Below are positions 1 to 8,336 of a stretch of 64,000 nucleotides of DNA, piece after piece. The notes beneath the pieces are model-generated. The model did not search any database. It was given only the letters and a program-made list of their open reading frames with translations, and was not told the origin of the DNA. The translations under genes and the position numbers were made by a program. Numbering within the stretch: the first letter of the stretch is position 1; each line of letters begins with the position of its first letter. The stretch is from the IMG/VR virus record IMGVR_UViG_3300032753_000003, positions 62,001 to 126,000 of that record; one strand, written 5' to 3'. Origin of the DNA: a virus.

Positions 1-219
1 AATTTCCCCAAGTTAGATGCCAACCGTAATATAACAGCACAATCATTTAAGGATGCTGGATATTATGGTGTAGAATGGGTTAACGTAGATGTTAGAGTAT
101 TTGTTAATGCTATAACATGGTGCGACGACAACATGAAAGATCGTTATGATTTTGTTGATCGTTATTTTTGGTTTACAACAATAGAAGATGCAACACATTT
201 TAGGTTAGTGTTCACATGA
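1..219 (+). CDS. hypothetical protein, 3' part only
   Basis: The gene is cut by the window edge; the frame is open from base 1 and gives the last 72 residues. The end (WFTTIEDATHFRLVF) matches the pattern seen at the C terminus of several small proteins here: an acidic residue pair, a helix, then F-x-L. The stop overlaps the next start as ATGA, so the two are translationally coupled. No function recognised. Confidence 0.6.
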   Translation, partial: NFPKLDANRNITAQSFKDAGYYGVEWVNVDVRVFVNAITWCDDNMKDRYDFVDRYFWFTTIEDATHFRLVFT

Positions 220-476
220 CTGATATTCCAGAGGTTCTATACGGTATACCAATTACCAACATGAGCGATCAACAGATTTACAAAGCAATGAACTTTTCTA
301 TGACTGTTGAACCATGGTTGAACGCTAACATTGGCGAGTTTGGTAAGGATTGGTTTGTCGAACTAGATAAAGAATTTAACAGTTTAAGATTGTATTTTAA
401 AGACAACGAAACAGAAGTATATTTTAAACTGGCTTGGTTACACGGAGCAAAGGAAGATTATGAAGTGGAGAGCTAG
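216..476 (+). CDS. small hypothetical protein (FKLxW family)
   Basis: 86 residues, starting inside the stop of the gene before it. Near the C terminus it has FKLAW, the signature shared with the proteins at 460, 1689, 26805 and 54296. It is acidic and has no signal peptide or membrane segment. It overlaps the next gene by 17 bases. The family function is unknown; repeated occurrence next to radical SAM genes is the only context clue. Confidence 0.65.
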   Translation: MTDIPEVLYGIPITNMSDQQIYKAMNFSMTVEPWLNANIGEFGKDWFVELDKEFNSLRLYFKDNETEVYFKLAWLHGAKEDYEVES

Positions 477-753
477 GAAGATTGATAATCGCAATCAAAT
501 GTTTGGATATATGGATTATCAGGTAATCTGTAGCTTGCCCGAATTTTTTGATGCTAGAGATTGGTGCTGGGAACAATGGGGTCCGGGTATCGAATATGAG
601 CATTTCCGCAATCATATGAATTATACAGGTCAAACAAAATATTGGGTATGGGATTGCACTAAGTATCAAGGGTCTAGCATAAACAATGGTAAGATATATC
701 TCAAAGACGAACATGCTATGACATTATTCAAATTGAGATGGACTGAGGATTAA
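460..753 (+). CDS. small hypothetical protein (FKLRW family), upstream of radical SAM gene
   Basis: 97 residues, aromatic-rich, ending FKLRWTED. It overlaps the previous gene and ends three bases before the radical SAM gene, so they are surely cotranscribed. It could be a partner or substrate of that enzyme, but nothing in the sequence proves it. No Cys-rich core or leader-peptide motif is visible, so a RiPP precursor role is only speculative. Confidence 0.65.
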   Translation: MKWRARKIDNRNQMFGYMDYQVICSLPEFFDARDWCWEQWGPGIEYEHFRNHMNYTGQTKYWVWDCTKYQGSSINNGKIYLKDEHAMTLFKLRWTED

Positions 754-756
754 CAA

Positions 757-1692
757 ATGGTAGATAGAATTACAAATGATAAACCCAACAGTTTAAACGT
801 ATGTTGGGAACCTACCAGCACTTGCAATTATTCATGCTGGTATTGTCCAGAAGAACTGCATGACGGAAAATATAGATGGCCCGATTTAGATACAGCACTT
901 TCATTCTTCAAAAATATTGCAGCTAAACGTGATACTGTACACATTGATATGGTTGGGGGTGAGCCAACGTTGTGGCCGGATATAGATGAGTTTCTAGATA
1001 AGAAGCCAGACAATGTTCATGTGGAAATCAGCAGCAATGGCGCAAGGACTGTTAGATGGTGGCGTCAAAATTTCTCTAAGATGGCAGGTGCTACGTTAAC
1101 CTTCCATCCCAACTCTGCCGATCCTGATCATTTTTATGACTTATGCGAAGCATTACATGATATGGATAAAGAACTGCATGTATTCATAATGGCAGTTAAG
1201 AGCAAGATTGATGTTTGTCAGTCGCTATTCACTAGGCTCAAAGAGTCTGGATTTAAGATCAGTGTAAGTACCAAGATGCTAGATGTACGACATGACGATG
1301 CTAGAATGCCAATAGCTGAAATAAATTCAGATGCAGACATAGTACATTTACTTAAAACCAATAGATTCAATAGACGCAAACACGGCAAATATGTTAGTAA
1401 GCCTAACATATCGTATTTGAACGGCGAAGAATTTGACCATCTGCTAGCACCTTTGCATAAGAAAAATTTATTCAAAGGTTGGACTTGCTGGGCAGGTGTT
1501 ACTAGATTATATATTAAACCAAACGGAGACATATATAGGGGATCTTGTCGCAACGGTGGTGTAATAGGTAATATCAACAACAATTTAGACATATTAGATA
1601 TTAAACCTGAGATTTGCCAACTAGCACAATGTAACTGTATTGATGAGATATTGATAGAAAAACATTATCCACTAAATGAGAATGAATCATGA
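757..1692 (+). CDS. radical SAM/twitch-domain protein
   Basis: 311 residues. The radical SAM cluster motif CxxxCxxC lies at Cys23, Cys27 and Cys30 (CNYSCWYC), followed by the GGEPT motif near residue 66 and SSNG near 92. The C-terminal part has a second Cys set (GWTCWAG, GSCRNGG, CNC), as in SPASM/twitch domains that hold an auxiliary Fe-S cluster. Such enzymes reductively cleave S-adenosylmethionine to start radical chemistry on peptides, RNA or small molecules; the substrate here is unknown. It resembles the protein at 20749 (same WCxGxTCNxSCxYCP-type start). The downstream gene overlaps by ATGA. Confidence 0.9.
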   Translation: MVDRITNDKPNSLNVCWEPTSTCNYSCWYCPEELHDGKYRWPDLDTALSFFKNIAAKRDTVHIDMVGGEPTLWPDIDEFLDKKPDNVHVEISSNGARTVRWWRQNFSKMAGATLTFHPNSADPDHFYDLCEALHDMDKELHVFIMAVKSKIDVCQSLFTRLKESGFKISVSTKMLDVRHDDARMPIAEINSDADIVHLLKTNRFNRRKHGKYVSKPNISYLNGEEFDHLLAPLHKKNLFKGWTCWAGVTRLYIKPNGDIYRGSCRNGGVIGNINNNLDILDIKPEICQLAQCNCIDEILIEKHYPLNENES

Positions 1693-2060
1693 CTGCTGCG
1701 GTTCACCCGGTTATCGTATCAATGATGAATAATATAATATACAATAGTGGAATGATTATTGATCAAAGATCTAGTCATGTAATAGAAAATTGGTATCGCT
1801 GTCGTACCCGTGTAAGTTCAGCAATTTATAAAGTATTTGTGAGGCTCAATAACCGTCGCAAAACACAAGGAATTGAGGATTTTATATCCGCTGAATATCC
1901 AACTTATAAAAGTGAACAGTTTCTTTTGAAATTGTCTGAATGTACAGAATGGTGTAATGACCAATTTGGTAAAAATGGTTATTTTAGAATTGGTAAAGAA
2001 TTGATATTTAAAAACTCCAAAGATCTAATGCTATACAAGCTAAGATGGGAAAATGAATAA
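1689..2060 (+). CDS. small hypothetical protein (FKLRW-like family)
   Basis: 123 residues, basic, ending LMLYKLRWENE. The start overlaps the stop of the radical SAM gene as ATGA, giving translational coupling. The last 70 residues (a helix around SECTEWCNDQFG, then a short beta hairpin) look like those of the protein at 460, so this radical SAM gene is flanked by family members on both sides. Function unknown. Confidence 0.65.
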   Translation: MTAAVHPVIVSMMNNIIYNSGMIIDQRSSHVIENWYRCRTRVSSAIYKVFVRLNNRRKTQGIEDFISAEYPTYKSEQFLLKLSECTEWCNDQFGKNGYFRIGKELIFKNSKDLMLYKLRWENE

Positions 2061-2085
2061 ATTCAAATCAATAGTTAGGTAAATT

Positions 2086-2340
2086 ATGTTCAAATATCAG
2101 CTAGCAATAATAGATATATTAACAAGTAACGATCCTCCACTATTAACTACAGACGATTACACAATTGATCTCAAAAATCTCACCAATCTCCTTAAAGAAC
2201 TATGTCCTGGCAATTTTGAATTAAAATGGAAAGATCCCAACAAGAGAATGGGATTATTCGACGGGGTAGATATTCATCTGATAGAACCAGTTTTTGAAAA
2301 TGATTATGATAGAATGGAGTGGATGCTGCGTTATGAGTAA
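2086..2340 (+). CDS. small hypothetical protein
   Basis: 84 residues, acidic. The end (YDRMEWMLRYE) matches the next protein (YSRLEWLLKYS), so the two are tandem paralogues; both also share a CPGxxEL/CPGxYEI segment in the middle. The last bases overlap the next start. Function unknown. Confidence 0.6.
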   Translation: MFKYQLAIIDILTSNDPPLLTTDDYTIDLKNLTNLLKELCPGNFELKWKDPNKRMGLFDGVDIHLIEPVFENDYDRMEWMLRYE

Positions 2341-2578
2341 ACCTTATTTTGTCAAAGTGATTGAAAACATAGCGTGGGACACTGTAATTGAACCCGGGTC
2401 ATATAATATCAATAAAATATGCGCTAAACTTAAAAGAGTTTGTCCAGGAGATTATGAAATTGAAATCAATCCAGATATCTCCAAAATGGATTTATGTGTA
2501 AATGGAAAGAGTTTTGGCATATACTTGGTGTTTAGTGACATATATTCTCGTTTAGAATGGTTATTGAAATATAGCTGA
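2333..2578 (+). CDS. small hypothetical protein, paralogue of its upstream neighbour
   Basis: 81 residues from the ATG at 2333, chosen because it overlaps the stop of the previous gene (ATGAGTAA); an upstream in-frame ATG would lie deep in that gene. It shares the KRVCPGDYEIEIN and RLEWLLKY segments with its neighbour. A promoter for the following gene starts at its stop codon. Function unknown. Confidence 0.6.
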   Translation: MSKPYFVKVIENIAWDTVIEPGSYNINKICAKLKRVCPGDYEIEINPDISKMDLCVNGKSFGIYLVFSDIYSRLEWLLKYS

Positions 2579-2607
2579 TTGACTAACCTTTTGCTAGCTG
2601 CTATTCT
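2579..2607 (+). promoter_or_regulatory. early-type promoter
   Basis: TTGACT, 17-base spacer, then TATTCT within TGCTATTCT. It matches the recurring TTGACA-N16/17-TGCTATTRT pattern of this phage and lies just upstream of the gene at 2634. Confidence 0.7.
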
Positions 2608-2633
2608 AACTTAGAATAATTTGGAGAAATATT

Positions 2634-2843
2634 ATGGTACCAGATAATATTGTATGTGTTGATTTTAACCTCAATCCAAACTTAGATAATAGGTCAAAGT
2701 TCTTGAACATCTGCAAAACTGAGCTTTGTGAAGATGATTATGTTGACCTGTTAGAAGCTATTATTAGTCCATATTATTACAATAAATGTGACGAAGTTAT
2801 ACAAGATTTAGTTAATATCTATTATGATAGATACCATACCTAG
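2634..2843 (+). CDS. small hypothetical protein
   Basis: 69 residues, acidic, from an ATG with a good TTGGAG ribosome site and its own early-type promoter. No recognised domain; it ends with an amphipathic stretch (DEVIQDLVNIYYDRY). Likely an early host-takeover protein by context. Confidence 0.6.
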   Translation: MVPDNIVCVDFNLNPNLDNRSKFLNICKTELCEDDYVDLLEAIISPYYYNKCDEVIQDLVNIYYDRYHT

Positions 2844-2871
2844 TTAACTTTTATAATGAAAATAAATGATA

Positions 2872-2900
2872 TTAGACTTTTTGGATAAACTGCATATAAT
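2872..2900 (+). promoter_or_regulatory. putative promoter
   Basis: TTAGAC, 17-base spacer, then a perfect TATAAT, upstream of the gene at 2928. The -35 box is weaker than in the main early class. Confidence 0.5.
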
Positions 2901-2927
2901 CATTGTAGTTTAATCAAGAGGTTATCT

Positions 2928-3152
2928 ATGAATCTTCTCAAAGATCGTCCAGACAAGAACCGTGTTTACATACAATGCAGTGAGACTGAGAGAAAAGTAA
3001 AAGCCACAATCCTTAAAAAGGATGATAGGTTATTACAAGTAGAGATGCCAACCGGATTTGTATTGACAATGCAAAAACGCAACCGACGTACTCACTATTC
3101 ATTCAAGGTAGGTATAGTTGAATTTCATAGCGACGGTAAACCAGTAGTTTAG
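2928..3152 (+). CDS. small basic hypothetical protein
   Basis: 74 residues, Lys/Arg-rich, predicted all-beta (VKATILKKDDRLLQVEMPTGF), preceded by AAGAGG. It faces the convergent gene at 3149, with ends overlapping by four bases. The look is of a small nucleic-acid-binding fold, but no family is recognised. Confidence 0.6.
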   Translation: MNLLKDRPDKNRVYIQCSETERKVKATILKKDDRLLQVEMPTGFVLTMQKRNRRTHYSFKVGIVEFHSDGKPVV

Positions 3153-3457
3153 TAAGAGTTGCCAGCGAACGTGAAACTGGTAGTACCGTTTGTGCTGTAT
3201 ACAAAAATACCTTGTAGCAAACCAAGTGCTATATTTTGTAGTGTTACTGTATGATTGGGTGGTATGATAGTATTATATAGTAACCAAGATGTTTCGTCCG
3301 GTTGAAGGTTAGCATTGGTATTAACGCCGACATTAATAATGTCGGCAGTTGATGATTGATTAACTAGGAAGAGGTTGCCTAAGACACCATTTCCATTTGG
3401 CACATAGTATAATAAAGATATATCATTTGCTACTGGTATAATATCAGCTAAAATCAT
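3149..3457 (-). CDS. probable small virion protein
   Basis: 102 residues, beta-rich and hydrophobic with many Asn and Thr and no signal peptide. The composition (NQSSTADIINVGV, PPNHTVTLQNIALG) resembles small decoration or tail-accessory proteins that sit beside T4-like fibre genes. A TAAATA late-type box lies exactly four bases before the ATG and there is no Shine-Dalgarno, as for other putative late genes here. Same strand as the fibre gene at 3514. Role inferred from context. Confidence 0.6.
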   Translation of the reverse strand: MILADIIPVANDISLLYYVPNGNGVLGNLFLVNQSSTADIINVGVNTNANLQPDETSWLLYNTIIPPNHTVTLQNIALGLLQGIFVYSTNGTTSFTFAGNSY

Positions 3458-3461
3458 ATAG

Positions 3462-3467
3462 TATTTA
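3462..3467 (-). promoter_or_regulatory. late-type TAAATA box, 4 nt before ATG
   Basis: On the minus strand GTAAATA is followed by CTAT and the ATG of the virion-like gene ending at 3149. No Shine-Dalgarno is present. Confidence 0.55.
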
Positions 3468-3513
3468 CTCTAATACAAATCTAAAAATTGTACAATCACA
3501 AATGCACACCTTA

Positions 3514-5010
3514 TTAAGGGTGAGAATTTTTGTAAGTGTTAAATTCCAAAGTCAGCGCGTCTAGCTTTTCACTGAGCTCTTGTATAGCCTTAGTCAATAA
3601 CGGTACCAAGCTAGATTCGCGAATGCCCAATGATGTTTGCACAGTTCCGTCTTCTGTAATAGAATCACTACTTTCTATTACAGAACCAACATAATTGGTA
3701 TTAGCCAAGGTCGTTTGGACTTCCTGTGCTATGAAACCCACATGAGTTCCATCTGAGAAATCATGTTTACTGTCGTCAACAAACTCAAATGTAACTGGTC
3801 TCAATTGGTTAACTAAATCAAGTGTGCTATCTAAATCTGTTATATTTTTCTTATATTGCTGATCAGAAACATATATGATAGAATTAGCAACCCATATAGT
3901 TCCGTTTACTTGCAACGGGTATGCTCCGTTACTACTTGTGTATCCTATTAGTGTAGTTCCTGTTAATGTAGCACCAGAGGCCAGTATATTGCCGTCTATT
4001 TGTAATAGATATCCGCCCGAATTAACTACAGTATAGCCCATCAAGGTAGTTCCGCTAACAATTAGGTTTCCACCAATGATTGCATACCCATATGAAACGT
4101 TAAGGTTGCCCCCTTCTATGTAGACATTGCCGCTTACACCTAACCCACCGCCGACTGTTAACGCGCCAGTGTCATAGCTGGTGCTAGGAGTATTATTGAT
4201 TATGTTGAGTATATTTGATATTTGTCCGCCATTGAACTCTGGTCCAGTTGGACCCTGTGGACCGGTATATCCAATTGGTCCCATAGTACCGGCTATACCC
4301 TGACTTCCTGTAGGACCGGTAGGGCCGTTAGCAGGTCCTGTTGGACCTGTTGCACCAGTGTTAGCTGCAGTTCCGTCTGCACCTGTCGGACCAAAAGGAC
4401 CGGTCGGTCCGCCGGGTCCAGTTGGCCCGGGATATCCTTGTTCTCCAGTAGGACCAGTAACAACGCTCGGTGCACCTGTAGCACCTGGATATCCTGTTGG
4501 ACCTATTGATCCAGTTGGACCGGTACTACCCATAGGACCAAGCGGACCTATAATACCTGTTGGACCTGTAACACCAATAGGACCTGTAACACCAATTGAA
4601 CCAGTTGGTCCTGTAACGCCAGTTGGTCCAGTTTTACCTATACCAGTTGGTCCAAACGGCCCAATTGGTCCGGTTGCACCTGTTGGACCTGTTGCACCAG
4701 TGTTAACTGCTGTTCCTGGTATTCCCGTTGGACCGGTTGGACCTCCTGCGGGTCCTGTAGGACCTGTTGCACCAGTGTTAACTGCTGTTCCTGGTATTCC
4801 CGTTGGACCGGTTGGACCGGTAGAACCTATTTGGCCATAAGCGCCTGTTGGGCCAGTTGAACCAGACGGACCTCGGTTTCCAGTTGGCCCTGTTGCGCCC
4901 GTATTAACAGCATAACCTGCTGCTCCAGTCGGGCCAGTTGGACCTCCTGCGGGACCTTGCGGACCAGTTGGTCCCATTTGATTTATAACCGGATATGTGT
5001 AAACGCTCAT
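3514..5010 (-). CDS. collagen-like tail fibre with C-terminal S74-type chaperone
   Basis: 498 residues. Residues 10-260 are Gly-X-Y collagen repeats, mostly GPTGPTG and NTGATGPTG, expected to form a triple-helical shaft. A beta-rich linker (repeated [17 protein letters not shown]-type units) follows. From about residue 380 comes [11 protein letters not shown]...LRPVTFEF...GFIAQEVQ, the hallmark of the intramolecular chaperone (peptidase S74/endosialidase) domain that trimerises fibres and often cleaves itself off. An ATAAATA late-type box lies about 30 bases upstream. The near-perfect DNA repeats mean copy number may vary. Confidence 0.88.
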   Translation of the reverse strand: MSVYTYPVINQMGPTGPQGPAGGPTGPTGAAGYAVNTGATGPTGNRGPSGSTGPTGAYGQIGSTGPTGPTGIPGTAVNTGATGPTGPAGGPTGPTGIPGTAVNTGATGPTGATGPIGPFGPTGIGKTGPTGVTGPTGSIGVTGPIGVTGPTGIIGPLGPMGSTGPTGSIGPTGYPGATGAPSVVTGPTGEQGYPGPTGPGGPTGPFGPTGADGTAANTGATGPTGPANGPTGPTGSQGIAGTMGPIGYTGPQGPTGPEFNGGQISNILNIINNTPSTSYDTGALTVGGGLGVSGNVYIEGGNLNVSYGYAIIGGNLIVSGTTLMGYTVVNSGGYLLQIDGNILASGATLTGTTLIGYTSSNGAYPLQVNGTIWVANSIIYVSDQQYKKNITDLDSTLDLVNQLRPVTFEFVDDSKHDFSDGTHVGFIAQEVQTTLANTNYVGSVIESSDSITEDGTVQTSLGIRESSLVPLLTKAIQELSEKLDALTLEFNTYKNSHP

Positions 5011-5071
5011 GATGTCACTTTTGTCTGGTGGTATCCATATTTATGTTAGATATTGCGCAATGAGATTCAGA

Positions 5072-5077
5072 TAAATA
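5072..5077 (+). promoter_or_regulatory. late-type TAAATA box, 4 nt before ATG
   Basis: ATAAATA followed by TGTC and the ATG at 5082; no Shine-Dalgarno. Confidence 0.55.
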
Positions 5078-5081
5078 TGTC

Positions 5082-5540
5082 ATGACTCTTGCTCCTAGCG
5101 TTTGGCCTTTACCTTATGGCGTAACTATTAGAACTGATTATAGCCCTGACCATAATTATGCTATACCCCGCAGTCAGACACAGTGCTGGCCTGTTCAACT
5201 AAACGAATATCAACAAGTTAATATAGCCGCTATACATAACGGCTGGATAGGACATCAAGCATGGACTCTAAGAGCTTGGTTAAGTCCTGATCCAAGCGGC
5301 GGCAATGTTCTTCCGTCAGCGTACGGTGTAAGACAAAATGTACATTTAACCTATGCAGGAAATACCTGGGACTTTTATGCAGTTGGATTGCCACCAAATT
5401 TAATACAAAATGCAAACACAGCATATGTAATAAATCCTGCTCAAATCTATTATTTTAATATACAGAATATTTCAAATACAGACGACGGATATTATTGTAG
5501 ATTTACTTTCACAGGTGCTGGCACTACACTAGTGATATGA
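5082..5540 (+). CDS. probable virion or tail-associated protein
   Basis: 152 residues, beta-rich, with many aromatic residues (WPLPYGV, GWIGHQAWTLRAWLS). There is no signal peptide or catalytic motif. It is divergent from the collagen-like fibre gene and preceded at 4 bases by a late-type box without ribosome site, so it is probably a late structural protein. Its stop overlaps the start of the exonuclease gene (ATGA). Family not recognised. Confidence 0.55.
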   Translation: MTLAPSVWPLPYGVTIRTDYSPDHNYAIPRSQTQCWPVQLNEYQQVNIAAIHNGWIGHQAWTLRAWLSPDPSGGNVLPSAYGVRQNVHLTYAGNTWDFYAVGLPPNLIQNANTAYVINPAQIYYFNIQNISNTDDGYYCRFTFTGAGTTLVI

Positions 5541-6352
5541 ATCAGATAGAAATATTCAAACGATCGATAACAGTACTAGACACTGAAACTACTAATCTAT
5601 TACCAGACCTTTGCGAAATTGTTGAAGTAGCTGGTACGCTATGGCAAGATGGCAACTGGGAAGCAAGTAGCATGTTGCTAGGTGCTCACAAAGGTATACC
5701 ACCAGAAGCCAGTGCAAAAAACAACATTTCAAATCGTATGATACATGGTCTTTCAACATTTGATCGCAGTGCAACAGCAGTTAAAAATATATTAAACTGG
5801 CCTCGTTCAAAATGGTATGTAGCTCATAATGCAGATTATGATATGATAGCTCTGAAGACTGCGTTTAGCCGTATTGATAGACAAGAGGATGCGGCGTTAT
5901 GTACAGACAAATCTCGATGGATATGTACATGGAGACTGAGCAAACAGATACTATCGCATGAGTTTAATGACATACAATATGGTCTCAGTTACCTACGATA
6001 TAAATTAGATCTGCCAATAGCCGATACAGTTGGTGTACATAGAGCAGATGCAGATACTTTGGTTTGCGCAAAATTGCTAGATAGATTGATAGATATTGCT
6101 ATCAAAAATGGTCAAATTGATCAATCTAAAGATATAGGTGTTCAGCTAAACGAGTTGTGTTGGGGACACATACCTGTTAAGACGTGGCCGTTTGGCAAGC
6201 ATAAAGGTCAACGTTTAGAAGATCTAGATAACGACTATTATAGTTGGGCTCTCAAGAACTTACCACAACTTAATGAAAAAGATTCTTCATATGACGATGA
6301 CTTAGCTGAGAGCATCAGACAAGTATTAGAAAAAAGATTTGTTGTTTCTTAA
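5537..6352 (+). CDS. DnaQ-type 3'-5' exonuclease with C-terminal DUF3820-like domain
   Basis: 271 residues. The DEDDh exonuclease motifs are all present: LDTETT with Asp15 and Glu17, HNADYD near residue 95, and HRADADT near 165. These bind two metal ions and remove nucleotides from 3' ends of DNA or RNA. After a linker, residues 216-245 (PFGKHKGQRLEDLDNDYYSWAL) match the small domain often fused to phage exonucleases. Coupled by ATGA to the gene before. A role in nucleotide recycling or proofreading is inferred; it is not the phage polymerase itself. Confidence 0.88.
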   Translation: MNQIEIFKRSITVLDTETTNLLPDLCEIVEVAGTLWQDGNWEASSMLLGAHKGIPPEASAKNNISNRMIHGLSTFDRSATAVKNILNWPRSKWYVAHNADYDMIALKTAFSRIDRQEDAALCTDKSRWICTWRLSKQILSHEFNDIQYGLSYLRYKLDLPIADTVGVHRADADTLVCAKLLDRLIDIAIKNGQIDQSKDIGVQLNELCWGHIPVKTWPFGKHKGQRLEDLDNDYYSWALKNLPQLNEKDSSYDDDLAESIRQVLEKRFVVS

Positions 6353-6373
6353 TTCCAATTAGGAAGGTATATC

Positions 6374-7030
6374 ATGAGTGTAAAGATTGCGGTATTGTTC
6401 AGAGGTCCTGTTAGGCCAAATCCCAGCAGAGTAGTAGATAGAGTTAAAGAGTTCATGAGTCATTTTGCAGGTGCTCAAAATGTAGAGATACATACTTATT
6501 TGGCTACTTGGAGAACCTGGAAGCAATACAATGCAGCAGAATTATTGGCATTAGATATGTTTGACAACGTAATCATGCAGACTGCACCAACTGCAGAGCA
6601 TTGGGGCCGTTGCACGTCGTTAACGAAGTTGCCGAATGGTGCCGATATTGAACCGGTGTTTAAGATGTATTATCAGTCTAAGACAGCGTTAGATTTAATT
6701 ACTAAGGCAGACACATATAGCTATATCGTACATACTCGAACAGACTTACAAATGATATTAGGTGAGCATATTAATCAATGGTTTGATCCCACATTCTATG
6801 TAGCACCACATGTGCATCCTAATCCGTTTATGAATGACCAATTTGGTATAGCTCCTGCACATATCATGCATAAAGCTTGGGATTATTGGGATATGAGTAA
6901 TTTCAAACGACTAATAGAATCTGCCGATAAGCCAGAAGCTATTTTACAGAATATGATAGATGAAGCAGGTATAAAGGTTAGAACCGCACCATATATAGCA
7001 TGGAATTTGGATCCGATGCGCAATCACTGA
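6374..7030 (+). CDS. WavE-like glycosyltransferase-family protein
   Basis: 218 residues. It starts KIAVLFRGPVRPNP and has MYYQSKTALDLI and YIVHTRTDLQM, the pattern of LPS-biosynthesis (WavE/fringe-like) glycosyltransferases where the R-x-D segment binds the nucleotide sugar and metal. Preceded by AGGAAGG. The next gene is a paralogue (about half identical by eye). Substrate unknown: host glycan, phage DNA base or virion protein are all possible. Confidence 0.7.
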   Translation: MSVKIAVLFRGPVRPNPSRVVDRVKEFMSHFAGAQNVEIHTYLATWRTWKQYNAAELLALDMFDNVIMQTAPTAEHWGRCTSLTKLPNGADIEPVFKMYYQSKTALDLITKADTYSYIVHTRTDLQMILGEHINQWFDPTFYVAPHVHPNPFMNDQFGIAPAHIMHKAWDYWDMSNFKRLIESADKPEAILQNMIDEAGIKVRTAPYIAWNLDPMRNH

Positions 7031-7057
7031 CCATATAGCTATTGTTTACCATATTTG

Positions 7058-7091
7058 TTCTCTGTTTAAATATTAAAAAACAAACAGAGAA
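7058..7091 (+). repeat. 10-bp inverted repeat around a late-type box
   Basis: TTCTCTGTTT and AAACAGAGAA flank TAAATATTAAAAAAC upstream of the gene at 7100. The hairpin would enclose the TTTAAATA box. Confidence 0.5.
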
Positions 7092-7099
7092 TAATAAAA

Positions 7100-7744
7100 A
7101 TGAAAATAGCACTGTTGTTTAGAGGCCCAATACGACCAAATCCAAACAAGGTTAAAGAGCTAACTCTTGAAAGTATGGAAGATGTTAGATCTTCAGGTCA
7201 CGAGGTACATACATATCTAGCCACTTGGATGACTCACGAAGAACACCATGCCAGTGACCTAGTCAACAACAAGATATATGATAACATTATTGTTCAATAG
7301 CCGACAACGGAAGAATTCATGCGCAAGTATGTGAAGCGCGAAACATATGGTGTTTATCCTGTGAGCAATATCTTTAGAATGTATTATCAAAGCTTAACTG
7401 CTATTAAAGTGATAACAGGTGCAGCCGATTATGACTATATCATACACAGTCGTACAGATATGAACATGCTATTTGGTGATAAATTAGAACAATGGTTTGA
7501 CAAAGAACACTACGTATCCCCGCACAATAATCCTCCCTGGATATGTGATTGGATTGGTGTAGCTACACCTGAGAATATGTTGAAATCTTGGGATTATGGT
7601 ACTTTAGAAAATCTAGGTAAGTTGATAGACGAAACAAATGTACCGGAACATATTGTTACCAATATTATAGACACTGCCGGTGTGAAACGTCGCATAGGGC
7701 ATGCCCATAAGTGCTATATAGAACCTCATCAACTGTACCAATAA
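7100..7744 (+). pseudogene. WavE-like glycosyltransferase paralogue with in-frame TAG
   Basis: The two halves (7100-7300 and 7301-7744) are in one frame and together align along the whole of the protein at 6374: KIALLFRGPIRPNP, HTYLATW, MYYQSLTAIKVI, YIIHSRTDMNM. One TAG at 7298-7300 interrupts them between IIVQ and PTTEE. No other damage is seen, so this is either recent loss, a sequencing error, or read-through. No amber-suppressor tRNA is visible in the window. Confidence 0.75.
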
Positions 7745-7746
7745 GG

Positions 7747-7777
7747 TTGACAGCTTATATCATCCCAAAGGTATAAT
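7747..7777 (+). promoter_or_regulatory. putative promoter
   Basis: TTGACA and TATAAT with a 19-base spacer, upstream of the gene at 7808. Good boxes but a spacing longer than the usual 16-17. Confidence 0.5.
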
Positions 7778-7807
7778 AAGTTATCATATACTTTGCGGTG
7801 ATACAAA

Positions 7808-7996
7808 ATGCCTCAATTGTTATTTAAAAATCAGTTTTACGGTGATAATGCATTAAATCCCACTTGTTATTTTAAAGATGCTAGATGGATAGCAGGATAT
7901 CATAGCTATTGGAAGTTTGATATCAAAGAAACATATCCTTATGAAATATACATGCATCTAGATACTGATGATAAAAAATTACCAATGAAATCATGA
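7808..7996 (+). CDS. small hypothetical protein
   Basis: 62 residues, aromatic-rich, no recognised domain. The last codons overlap the start of the gene at 7993. There is a promoter upstream but a poor ribosome site. Confidence 0.55.
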   Translation: MPQLLFKNQFYGDNALNPTCYFKDARWIAGYHSYWKFDIKETYPYEIYMHLDTDDKKLPMKS

Positions 7997-8280
7997 TTGA
8001 TTTACGTAAGTTTGTGGAAAGGCGAGCTCTAGGTGACGTAATCGTTAGTGAACTAGATATGTCACATGTGTGGTGTTGGAATGCTGACATGACTAATAAT
8101 ACTTGGGATAAAAAATGGTCTCAGATACAGCATAGATATTTGGTTCTAAATTTTGAATGTGCAGAAGACACAATAACATGGAAACTGATGTATCCAGATT
8201 ATGTTACAGAACAGACTTCGCAGTGGCATCCAAGATATGTAGATCATGCTGAAAATTGTCAAAAGACCAATTGGGGTTGA
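7993..8280 (+). CDS. small hypothetical protein
   Basis: 95 residues starting with an ATGA overlap. The middle (YLVLNFECAEDTITWKLMYPD) recalls the xFKLxW signature of the small family at 216-2060. Its stop lies within a promoter for the PTH2 gene. Function unknown. Confidence 0.6.
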   Translation: MIDLRKFVERRALGDVIVSELDMSHVWCWNADMTNNTWDKKWSQIQHRYLVLNFECAEDTITWKLMYPDYVTEQTSQWHPRYVDHAENCQKTNWG

Positions 8281-8305
8281 CACTATTGAAACTTGGTGTT
8301 ATTGT
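8277..8305 (+). promoter_or_regulatory. early-type promoter
   Basis: TTGACA, 17-base spacer, TGTTATTGT; upstream of the PTH2-like gene. Confidence 0.7.
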
Positions 8306-8336
8306 TGTCTAGAATACAATGAGGAAATAATTTATA

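Noticed and set aside
4222-4840. Long open frames on the plus strand opposite the fibre gene
   Set aside because: They are low-complexity Pro/Gly/Val mirrors of the collagen Gly-X-Y repeats, without ribosome sites.
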